This document shows, one piece after another, positions 21,550 through 31,600 of a stretch of DNA of 64,000 bases. The number at the start of each line of letters is the position of its first letter. The first letter of the stretch is position 1. This stretch comes from Mesostigma viride (Eukaryota > Streptophyta > Mesostigmatophyceae > Mesostigmatales > Mesostigmataceae). The DNA is taken from NCBI GenBank assembly GCA_009746045.1, contig RPFO01000744.1, forward strand, positions 555,635 through 619,634. Direction: 5' to 3'. Under the pieces are notes generated by a model. It searched no databases and was not told where the DNA came from. It saw nothing but the letters and a program-made list of their open reading frames with translations. The position numbers were made by a program, and so were the translations under genes.

Positions 21550-22332
21550 ATTACAATTCGTTCAAGTGGCCCGCCGGAGCGGCTGTACAATTTTTCCCAG
21601 TGAGCGCGCTGCCAAGTGTACTTGTGGGCAAATTTTTAGGTGCTCCGTCACTTCGAGGTACTAAAAATTAGGCTACGGTACGAATTCAGCGAATTTCAGC
21701 GAATTTTCAGTCGAACCAAAGGAAGTGACGCCAACTACCAAAAAGTTTCCGTTACGAATTTTCAGCCCAACACTCGCGCAAAATGAAGTGACGGCAACTA
21801 CCAAAACGTTTCCGTTACGAATTTTCACTCCCACACGTTTGCACAAGAGGAAGTGACGGCAACTACCAAAACGTTTCCGTTACGAATTTTCAGTCCCACA
21901 CTTCGCGCAAATTTTAGTAGGGCTGCACGCAAGCTACCTTTCAAAATTTTGCGCTAGTATGGAACGCATTTCATTCGTCTGGAGGAACGCTGCCCGCCAA
22001 CTACCCCCGTTCAGAAAGTTCCGCCGAAATTTACTTGAGATTTGGAAATCTGAACGTCCGCGCAAATTTTAGTAGGGCTGCACGCAAGCTACCTTTCAAA
22101 ATTTTGCGCAAGTATGGAGCGCAATTCATTCGTCCGGAGGAATGCTGCTCGTCAACTGCCCCCGTTCAGAAAGTTGCGCCGAACTTTACTTGAGATTTGG
22201 AAATCTGAACGTGCGGTTGGAGTTTCGCGGGGAAACCCGAGTTCCCCAGTAATTCACCAATGACGCGCTTCGAACACTTGCCCGCTAAAACCTAAGCAGC
22301 CGCTCCGGCTGGCCACTTAACCGAAACTTGAT
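21550..22332. mobile_element. 783-bp non-autonomous DNA element inside pol
   Basis: Imperfect TIRs of about 37 bases: the left end contains AAGTGGCCCGCCGGAGCGGC and the right end its inverse with one change (GCCGCTCCGGCTGGCCACTT), with weaker pairing out to both tips. It is flanked by GC at 21548-21549 and 22333-22334. Deleting the element and one GC restores the frame ECAMALAPMLRVD, matching ECALALAPMLRVD in the other copy (53730-53760). The interior has three copies of a 60-base GGAAGTGACGGCAACTACCA-type repeat (21720-21900) and two of a 155-base unit (21905-22215). No transposase. Confidence 0.85.
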
Positions 22333-22333
22333 G

Positions 22334-23645
22334 CCATGGCACACTCGAGCTCATCGCGCACACCTTGCCACAAAGGTCGCGTTCGCTGGCCCCACCCCTT
22401 GAGGTTGATGAACTTAAAACTCTGCTGCCATATGGACAAGCAAGTGCGGCTGAGCATCTGCAGCCACACCCACCGGCCCACGACGGCCGCCAGCGCCTCA
22501 GCGGTAGCGCGTCGAGTCCTGAGTACACGAGTGTGCTCAACCACAAGGGTGAGCTGCTTAGCTGTCGGCTCCAACACCCCATCCCGCCGGTGAACAACAC
22601 CCAGAGCTTCTAGCTCATCCTCCCCCTCCGGGCTAGCCATGATCGTCTTGTCCTTGGAGGGCACAAGGTTGTTAGGCGCGTACCCGTCTTCAATAGCACT
22701 CGTGATTAAGCGATTCACCGCCTCGCACGTGCGCCCATTGCTGACCACCAGGTCATCAATAGTGATGGATACCATAGGGGCAGGGGGGTCCTCAAGGTCG
22801 ATTTGCATCTCCCTCGTGCTCTCCTCCTTGTACTCGATGGCTAGGGCGGTTGGGTTACCCCATGCATTCCGAAGCACGGTCAGCTCCCCTACACTTGTGA
22901 GGCGGTTCACCTGCCGTCTAGGATCCAAAGCGCCCGTGGCATAGAGGACCATCTCATGGATGGCTTCCCCTAGCGCTACAGCGTGGGAGTGCCCCATGGC
23001 CAGCACTTTCAGCACTGGCCACACCCTCCTCCGCCGCCCCGGCAGCCCGACATCGGTGGACCACACATCAGGTAGCCCTTGATAATCCCACCACCACTCC
23101 GGCACTTGGATGGTATAGTAATACGAGACCAGATCGCTCTTGGCCGTGTAGCACCGACCCTTGATATAGACCTCCGAGTATATGCCCAGGTGGGGTAACA
23201 CCGTCTTAGGGGGGTCCACCCACAGTGCGTTCCCCAACTTCTTATTCACAATGAGCCTTAACTCCCCCACTCCTTTGGCCACCCCAAAACATCCGTCTAC
23301 CCACTTTGGCCGCGTCTCTCGGAACTCCACCATCCCCACGTCCGCTGCCCTCCCCATCAACTTGCCCCACTCCGCCATGGTGCACCCTCGGCTGGGGGCA
23401 GGTACATTCCAATACCTCGCACTGGCAGCCACCTCCGGCTTGATGCAGTTGGCCTCGCTGGCGTACACCTCTCGCCAACTAGGTCGTAGCGCCAGCAAAT
23501 CCAGCAGCTTCGCCTTTCCTGCCACCTCGCGCTTCGGCAGACTCACCCGCTCCGCCACAAGTTGTTCATACTTGTTCTGTTTCCCATAGATTAAATCACT
23601 TCCTTTGCGGGGCCTGTCGCAACGCCTACGCGGCGACTGTACCAC
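22334..23645 (-). CDS. Reverse transcriptase, N-terminal part of pol
   Basis: Open for about 440 codons, ending in the DNA-element insertion after ECAMA. RT blocks: FGVAKGVGELRLIVNKKLGN (fingers), KSDLVSYYYTIQVPEWWWDY (motif A, catalytic Asp), VLAMGHSHAVALGEAIHEMV (motif B) and MVSITIDDLVVSN (motif C, with IDDL in place of YxDD). A thumb-like tail follows. It belongs with DIRS-order RTs by its association with RNase H and YR. With the insertion removed it reads straight into RNase H, so RT, RNase H and YR form a single ORF. Confidence 0.85.
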
Positions 23646-23898
23646 TCACAGTGCTTCTTGACCCTTTTCAGGGCCTCCGCCGTTCCCTGGAGCACGCGCC
23701 TCCAGATTTAGGCGGAGGGTCTGCCCCCCCTGCCATAGCCAATTCAACCACGTAATCACCTTGTGTTGTAGAGTGAAGGTCCGGCGGCGGCGAGTTGCAC
23801 GCTGGCGTCTGCGTGCTGACCTCACTCTCCCCACGTAGTGCTTAGAGGCATTGTAGGAAGAGGCAGTGGGAAGGGGGAGCGGTTTACCCTTTCGGTGT

Positions 23899-24956
23899 TT
23901 ACTTGGTTTGCTGGGCCTTGCCCAGCTTCTCCATCATCGTGGCGCTTTGCAGGGCCATCTTCATGGCCGGGTTGCTCACCAAGGAGGCATCCTCCTTGAG
24001 AGCAAGGAGGTGGCCAGCCACCTTCCACCCTCCTGACCCCTGGCTCTCCACTAGGAGCATTGCTGCCACCACCCTCATGAGATACTCTACCCCAGCCAAC
24101 TCCCCGGCTGCCGGCCCCAACTCCTTGAAGAGTGTGTCCATGGCCAGGGCGATGTTCATGACCACCTTCCTGCTTTCCTGGTTCCTCCACCCCCTTGGCG
24201 AGTAGCCATGATCCAACTCTTTATCCCCCCTCCATTGTCGTTGGCATCCTCGAGCACCTCGGGGAGCACTCTCTCTTGCACCCTCCAATTCACCACTTGT
24301 GCTCGAGTGGGCAGCGTCACCCCTTTGGTCTTTTTCGGCTTCCTGGAAGCCCCATCTGCCCCGGCCAGCGCATCCTTCAATTTCGTCAGGAAATCCTCTT
24401 CCTCGGACTCCTCCTCCTCCTCCTCTACTTTGCCCGCCTGCCCCTGCTTGCCAATAATGGCCGCCAGCTCCAAGAGCTGCTCCCTCACATCCCCCGCGGC
24501 CTTTCCCTTGCTTGGGGCTGGGCTTCCGACTTTTTTCGTCCCCTTTTTCGCCCCTTTCGTGGGCCGGCGTGGTGGCTGCATCTCCTCTTCGTCCGAGTCC
24601 GCCAAGTCCCGGGCGCTTTGGAGGGCTGCCACTAGCGCTTCGTTTGGGTCCGCTGCTGCCAGAATTTCAGGCCCGTCCACGTGGTCGACCAGCAGTCCAA
24701 CGACGGACTCCAGCTGGGCCGCAGACCACCGGCTGACAGTAGTTACCCAGTCGGTCCCGAGGACCGCCTCAAAGGCAGCGCACACTTCAGGCAGGCCCGA
24801 GCAAGTGGAGAGCTCCTGATGGAGCCTTTTCTTCTGCGTCGGCCAGCCTAGTCGGCCCTTTCCCGTTTGTTTAGTAGCTGTCGGCACCTCGGGATTAGCT
24901 TTCGCTAATTGCTTCCCAGCACCTGTCGAACCTGGCTTCCGCCCGGGCTTCGGCAT
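23899..24956 (-). CDS. Gag-like ORF1 of the YR retrotransposon, frameshifted
   Basis: Begins at an ATG (24956) with a Lys/Pro-rich basic start, then a conserved block FEAVLGTDWVTTVSRWSAAQ, LESVVGLLVDHVD. An acidic run EEEEEESEEEDF and a C-terminal helical part follow (VVMNIALAMDTLFKELGPAA, VEYLMRVVAAMLLVE). The first frame runs off at about 24200; the second, containing the helical part, runs to 23899. The copy at 51127-52023 has the same blocks in the same order, which supports one ORF broken by a frameshift here. No zinc knuckle seen. A nucleocapsid or gag role is inferred from position. Confidence 0.65.
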
Positions 24957-25027
24957 CCCAGCCGCTTTGCAGAAAGGAATTCCGGGCGTCAGCTACGCTG
25001 CCCCTGACCCCTGTCGCTGCCTTCGTT

Positions 25028-25410
25028 AAAACAAAAGAGACCGCCATGAGCTAGGTGAGCAAGCTTTTATCGTGTTTCAAGGCCAACGGCTCTCTACCAA
25101 CGGCCAGATTCCGGCAACGGCCTCTAAACAGTTTTAGCCGTCAAGTTTTACTTCAGATATTGCTTGTTGCAAACCCGTCCGCAATCACAGATCTGTTAGG
25201 AGAACCTAGACGCAAAAATCCGTCGTCAAGGTACTCAGCACACCGTCAAGGTATGGGCCGCAACAATTAGGCCATATCATCCGTAATACTCGTACACTAG
25301 AAGCCTAATCAACCTTATTACGATCACATCACCCAGCTCTATTTCACCTAGCATCAGCGGCTCCCCTTCCGTATCACTATAAAGAAACTATGTTCAGAGA
25401 ACCCCGATTC
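25028..25410 (-). repeat. Distal B block of the 19-25 kb retrotransposon
   Basis: Near-identical copy of 19407-19788, including ATGAGCTAGGTG.GCAAGCTT and the end TTCAGAGAACCCCGATTC. It forms the outer end of the element on the 5' side of the ORFs. Confidence 0.9.
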
Positions 25411-27189
25411 TTCAAGTATATTGTCACCTAAAATTATGGAATATGTAAAAAATACAAGTCAAATTTTAGTTTTTGCAGGCTGGTTTGGTACAATTCCAGC
25501 ATTGATAAAATTTGAAATACATTGGAAGTTATTAGACATTTATTATTATCACATCTAGCCAAATATTCTAATTAGAATACTTTAATGGGAGTTGGTGCCA
25601 GCTATAGCTAGGGGAGGCCAAGAAGATGTACCCCTAAGTGTCGTCACGCAATTTTTTGAGCATGATTTTAGCTCGTGACTAGAAATAAATATGATTTTGT
25701 GGCAGAATTGCGATTTGCGCGGGACTTCAGGGTTGCATGGAAAGCACCGTCGACATCTAGATTTGTACTGACACACTTGTCTAAACTACCTGACTATCTG
25801 GCTAGGTTGGAAACCCTGAATTACCAGGGTGTCATGGTCCACCCAAAAAGAGATTGTGGCAGTTATCTGAGGGGTCCCTAGGATGTTTTGAAACTTCTTG
25901 GTAATGCAAGAGAGCTTGCCGTAGGAGTGGATGCAGCTGAAATTCCTACATATTAACCTGGGTCAACTTCAGGCTAGAGACAAGATCATTCGCTTCTTAA
26001 ATAGGTGCCGAAACTGTGTACCTACCATACCCACTTGCGGGGGGGATGCTATATACTACACAGGGGCCTTCGAGTGGGAACAATCACATGACCCACACGC
26101 AGGCCCAAACATGTACATGCGTGCTTGCCTCCCAGTATGGATCACATAGAGAACGTTATTAGGCTAGATTGGGGCGTCCCCATAAAAATTGTGTAATTGT
26201 TTACGGCTTTTAGGCATGATGAGTCTGAGGCGGTTGTTAGGACAAGGCGAGTAACTTGGACTTGAAGGTGTAACTGTCATGTAGTAGTACTGTAGGAGGC
26301 TTCTTTCCACCTGCTCACCTCAACTAGTGCACCTGACCCAGCCGCCATTCCATTTGTTGACTCTTTCAGTCATGTACACTGCCAGCACCTGAGTCTCTGT
26401 ATGGTGAGCTATATTCGCGATTTTATCTGTGGAATTTTCAATGTTATGACGAGATCCCGGATGCATGCCTAAGTTTTGTAGTACAACCATGCAATTGCTT
26501 ACGTGCTATGGTGAAGTATGTGCATCATCAGTGCCTGCATAATCATAATGGCAGCCCGGTACCTGTCGGGGTAGTGTTTATGCTTCGATTGTTACTGGTT
26601 AATGCGTTAGCTTCAGTCTCCCAACTTATAGACTGCGTCAACTGCTACATACGATGCAGTTTGATCGATCCCAACAAATATTCATCTTGCCCTTGGTAAC
26701 TGGCAACTTGTATGTGCACCCTAGACAATGATGGCACTTTTCAAAGAAACATGTGCATGTGTTTGCTTGGTTGTCGCACATCACATGGCTAGACAGCCCA
26801 CCTGTGCACATGGCTTTATTAAGTTTTCAGCCGCTCTTCCCTCTGGTACGGACAGGCACGCTGCCACACAAACAAACCAGTGCTCGCTGCTTGCCCATGG
26901 CCCACCTTTAGGGGCAGCAGCATGCTGAGTCTTCCCTTTGGTGCAGAGAGCTATGCACTTGGAACACAACTAAAGGGGAGCGCCCCCTCGTTTCTCATTA
27001 CTCCTACCTGTTTCATTATTTTGAGGTTATCGCTTGTTTTGTCCTCTGCTCGTCGCGCATGTTTCATTTTTTTAAACTGCTGTCTTGTAAAATTCTGCGC
27101 AAATGTGAAAGCCTGCTTGGCCAGGCTGTTGACTAGCTTTTATGTAGAGAACACCGCATGGCATATAGGGTTTTGCTTTGCGAAGCCGT
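25411..27189. other. Interval with an AT-rich start, no supported gene
   Basis: 25411-25560 is AT-rich with a short open frame containing ILVFAGWFGTIPALIKFE, membrane-like and different in composition from its surroundings; origin unknown. The rest has only short frames without motifs. Confidence 0.4.
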
Positions 27190-27340
27190 AGCCTCTGATA
27201 ATGACAAACCCAGCCCCCTGGAGCTTTTTCATGATCTCATGGGCCGTAACCAGGTATTTACCAATGATTCGATGCCCCATGGCGATATGACTACTAAGGT
27301 CCACTGGCCTCCTTGGTCACGTAATGCGCCCTAAGTCCAA
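27190..27340 (+). pseudogene. LINE ORF2 tail fragment
   Basis: Translates to DNDKPSPLELFHDLMGRNQV, then PHGDM and VHWPPWSRNAP, matching the tail at about 2240-2370 and, reversed, 47105-47310. A short truncated fragment. Confidence 0.65.
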
Positions 27341-28008
27341 CCTAGCCCCCCTCTTTGTGATCTTGAAGATGGATGGAGTGCATATTGCAATTGAATGACT
27401 TGCTCTTTTTACTCTGGTGTGTGGAAGCCATTAGTCACAGAATGCCGCTTGAATATTACCAGGTTAGAAGCACGGGATGACGGCTGGATGCAACCATTAA
27501 TGGAGAGCAGTGCAACGGCAGTGATCCAACCTGCTTTTTTTTTCCGCTCCACGTATCTTGTTAATCTCCTCTTTGACACTGAAGGCGGCCAAGAGTGGGG
27601 CCTGCCTTGGAAAAGGTCACAACAAATGCCTGCCTTATTTTTATGGGGAAACACAGACATAGGAATTAGCCTTGTGATGATGCAAGTGAAATGTAGATTC
27701 ACTTCATTGATTGAATGCATTTAGCAAACAAGTCGTGGATAGGTGCTGCATTACAAAAAGGAGCTTATACACCTTTTATGGTGTAGGTGACGTACGGTAG
27801 AGCTATGCTACAGGCGGCAGATCGGCCCCCTTTGAGCCCGTCGCATGTGATGACATTATTTGTGCATACTGTTTCCAAGTGGCTTCGTGCCTTGTGCACG
27901 TTTTTACATACTAGTAGTATGAAATAGCTTTTTTTTCAATGAATAATTTGAAGTGGCTTTTGGTATGGTTGCTTCCGTCAACATCCACTCTAACTGCTTG
28001 GTAGCTTC
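27341..28008. other. Interval with a partial B-block copy
   Basis: About 27770-27850 (GTGTAGGTGACGTACGGTAG to CCCCCTTTGAGCCCGTCGC) resembles the B block at 10530-10680 and, inverted, 40505-40580. Nothing else recognisable. Confidence 0.45.
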
Positions 28009-28012
28009 TTAG

Positions 28013-28342
28013 CTGGCTGTCCGCGACACTCCCGGAGCTAGTGTATACAGGGGGGGGGGGGGGGGGGGGGTAGACCCCCCCACCCCCCCACCCCCAAAAC
28101 TGGGGGGGCGGGGGTAAAGGGTCGCCCCCCCCCCCCCCCATTTTCTGGGATTTTGGATTCAGGGGGGTTTGGATGCAGACCCCCCCACCCCACCCTGAAA
28201 AAAGGGGGGGGGGGGGTCGCCAGCCAAATGTATAAAATATGTATAAAATATACATAAAATATTAATAAAATATGTATTTAAAATATATATATATATAATA
28301 TTTTTTGGGAGCTGACCCCCCCCAAAAAAAAAAAAAAAAAAT

Positions 28343-28373
<31 letters not shown>

Positions 28374-28447
28374 CAAGACCCCCCCCCCGGGAAACGGGGG
28401 GGCGGGGGCTGGTATACACTAGCTCCGGGAGTGTCGCGGACAGCCAG
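28013..28447. mobile_element. MITE with about 36-bp perfect TIRs and homopolymer G/C interior
   Basis: CTGGCTGTCCGCGACACTCC continuing through GGAGCTAGTGTATAC (from 28013) is repeated perfectly inverted at 28412-28447. Flanks TTAG (28009-28012) and TTAG (28448-28451) are a 4-bp target duplication. The interior is made of long G and C runs (28052-28070, 28110-28140, 28200-28215, 28343-28371) and an AT-rich tract near 28220-28305. It ends 77 bases upstream of the LRR N-cap exon. Confidence 0.8.
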
Positions 28448-28524
28448 TTAGTTAAAGAAATGCCCTTGTGTTACTGATACCGACGTCGTTTGTCGTCTGA
28501 TGTGCTGCCTGGTGAGTGCTTCAG

Positions 28525-28687
28525 ATATTGACAAAGAAGCACTGCTGGCTCAGAGAAACGCGCTGGTCGATCCAAACAACGTACTGAGCAGCTGGACCGT
28601 CGATGCAAGCCCTTGCACTTATAGATACGTTGTCTGCCGCACTGTCGAAGATGTTCAACGTGTCAGAGCCGTGACTTTGTATATTGG
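28525..28687 (+). CDS. LRR gene 1, N-terminal cap exon (LRRNT_2)
   Basis: Follows acceptor GTGCTTCAG and ends GG|GTAAGC. Encodes IDKEALLAQRNALVDPNNVL, SSW, then the Cys pair context SPCTYRYVVC and RVRAVTLYIG. This is the plant LRRNT_2 pattern (ALL..K..L.DP..VLSSW....C....V.C). It enters in phase 1 and leaves in phase 2, exactly like its paralogue at 46839-47007. Confidence 0.8.
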
Positions 28688-31600
28688 GTAAGCAGTTGTT
28701 CATAAGTGAATTGCAGCTTTGCATCTACAATCCCGCCACATACCTGTTCATAATCATCAATGTGCTAGCACCTTGGCATACAAAGTTTCACTTTCTTGAA
28801 CTCACTGGGCATGTCTATGCCGTGTGCGCTCAGGCATCTCAAGCATCTAAGTGTTTCTTGGAATGAAATTGGTAAACGCGGTCGGATTCATGGGTTCTTG
28901 GGGAAAAGTGGGGGGCAGGTGAACCGGAGGAGACGCAGGTGGGCGCGAAGGTGGGCCCGACGAACGCACCAATAGTGTAGGCTAGGCTGTCCAGAGGGGG
29001 GGTTATTGACTGGCTGGGAAGCAGGTTGCAACATAACAACTGGGGGCATAGCACTGGCTGTCAGTGGTTGGTTGGGTGGCTGGATGGGTGGCTGGCTCGG
29101 TGGCTGGCTGGGTGGCTGGTTGGCACCCCCACCCAGCTGTCTTTCGTCATGGAAGATGGGACGTTCGCGGATCTTACCTCACGCATGGAAACGCAACAGG
29201 GCGACCCTTTAGGCCCCTCCTATCTCTCCGCGCCTGTCCTCAAGGCCCTCCAAGGCGTCCATGCCACCCGCCACGATGTTCTGTTGCTTGCCTATATGGA
29301 CGACATCCCCTATATGGGCGACATCCACGCCCTTGAGCAGTGGTCCTCCGGATGAGGTGGTAGCCACCCTGGCCGACCTCGAAGCTGTCATGGCGGCCGT
29401 CAACGTCCGCCTGACCCTTCCAAAATGCGTGGTCTACTCCCCTCGTGAAGATTGCTCCGGGCTCCTAGCGGCCATTCCCGGAGCCCGCGAGCCGTCACTT
29501 GGCTTCTCCTGCCTGGATATCTCTGAGGGCGACCCCGACTTTGTTGCCACTGAGTTTGAGGCGACAGTGGCACACTGCACCCAACCCTAGAACACTGGGC
29601 ATGCTTCACGGATCCCCACAAGACGAAAGGCCTTCTCTTGTGACTATGCGCCCATCCTCGCGTGGTCCTGCACTGGCTCCGTGGCGCCCTCCCCAGCCTG
29701 GCACGTGCGGCCGTAGAGGGCCATGACGAACACATCCAAGCTTCCCTTCAGATGCTTACCCTGGGTCTTAGTCTCCACGACCACGCCATGCGGTTTGCCA
29801 CTCTCCCGCGTAGCATGGGGGGCTGCGGGCTCACCCGCGCCGCCCGCGGCCTTCCTGGGCTCCATCGCCCAAGCTTGGTCAGAGATCTGCCGCCTGTTCC
29901 CAAGCGCTGTGAATGCCATCCGGCTGACCTGGTCTCTCCATCCCGAAACCACTAGGATGCTTATTTTAGCCCCCTCAAGACTGGTGACTCAAAATACACG
30001 TTATTTGTAGTCACGAGTTATTTTTAGCATTAGCTTGTGGGTCCCTGGGTGAAACAAGCGATGTAAGTGCTTAGATGTAGTGCTTGGGTACAGTTGCAGC
30101 CCCCCCTGAAATGGTAGGGTGAAATCCAAGGTATACATGCTCCATCATGCATTGTAAGGTTGTGAAGCCCGTACTCGCGGCCCGTGCGGAGTCGTCTCCA
30201 AGCATATCCGGCAGGGACCTGAAGTGGTTATGGCAATTATTGGTGGCAAACAGGTTGGAATAAGTGTTAGCATGCATGTTTACCCATATTCCATGCCTAC
30301 CTCTCATTTCCATGTTCAAAACTTCACTATGGGTGCTTATTTCAGCCCCCACAAAACTCGTGACTCAAAATAGTCACCAGTTATTTTTAGCACCTGCTGA
30401 TGGGTCCCTGGGGCAGTTACACTTTTTGGTGTCGGTATCTTATCCTAACTAGCAAATCTATCTACAAAACCAAAGCCAAGGTCAACTCATCAAGGAAAGG
30501 GGTCTATCATCCATTATAAGGGTGTCACCCCGCACACTCACCGTACCCCCCTGAGGGGGGGGCTATTTATAGAGCAAGGGGGGCTAGCAGTGGGACCACC
30601 CACTATACCCCCAGGTGGGCCCTAGTATGGTCTAGAAAAAATAAGTAGGCTTCATGGGGGCACCTGTGGCATATTGTGCAACTCGTGACTCACTTTAGTC
30701 ACGAGTCAGAGATGGTTGAGGGGTTAACATAGGCAGTCGCGGAGCTCCTATTCCGCTGCACTCGCGCCGATTTTCTCGTTGGACAAGCCCCCTAAATGAG
30801 CTCCGGGGCTTCGGCGTGGGTCCCAGGGTCCGGTTTTAGGTGCCATGGGTTGTCTTTCTTCATTGTCCTCTCGGCTTAGGTAGTGTTGTTGTTTGGGCTT
30901 TACTTGCTCTCTCTGTCGCTAGTTTTTTTGCCATGGATACTTCGTTCGTTGCTTTGGGATCTTTCTTAACGTAACTTTATCGATCAATATATATTCATTG
31001 ATAATGATGATAGCCATAGAGCAGTATGAGTATACATATATGGCTCACATATTATGGCGTACATGCCATATTCCAAAGTTAATTTGGAAAAATGCCCCCC
31101 TTTTTAGGCCAGTTTCAACACAGGTAGAGACTCAACGCAGTGAATCAACCTCTTCATTGTTATGTAGTGATCTAGTTGACTTTTTAGTACTTTGTTTATC
31201 CATGGTCCACGCTAGCTAATGCAGCGATGATAACCCGGGTTATCATAAGTTTGCTTTGCATGCATAACCACAAAGCATGAAAATTTGTTGTAATATACAT
31301 GTGTGCTAGCTCTATACGGTGGAATAACGCAGACTTATCTACCACCAGATGACCACATGGCCATATGTATGCTAGGGTGAGCACGCCGTGTGAATTTGTT
31401 GGGCCAGCACATAGCCGTTGGGCTCACGCTCTACCCCCTTTTGCCAGGGTCCATGGGTGGGTGGGAGGCAAAAGAAACAACCTGCTTCCCTAGAATGGGC
31501 CCACCTTTTATGTCAACCACCTTGCCCACCCAACCAATACCTAGGTGGCTTGAATACAAGAGCCAGCACACACAAAAACTTTTTTTCCCTTTTTGTGCTA

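Larger units (their letters stand above)
19240..25410 (-). mobile_element. Autonomous-type YR retrotransposon with split direct repeats (PAT/Kangaroo-like)
   Basis: On the + strand the order is A (19240-19406), B (19407-19788), A (about 19787-19925), coding interior on the minus strand, and B (25028-25410). Read in the coding sense this is B, ORFs, A, B, A: the A1-ORF-B1-A2-B2 plan of PAT/Ngaro/Kangaroo elements. The two B copies are near identical. ORFs in order are a gag-like protein, then RT, RNase H and tyrosine recombinase. A 783-bp DNA element (21550-22332) splits the pol, and the gag-like frame has a frameshift, so this copy is inactive but recent. Without the insertion it is about 5.4 kb. 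Confidence 0.9.

Noticed and set aside
28159-28419. Poly-Pro open frames near 28.2-28.4 kb
   Set aside because: Produced by the C-runs inside the MITE at 28013-28447.
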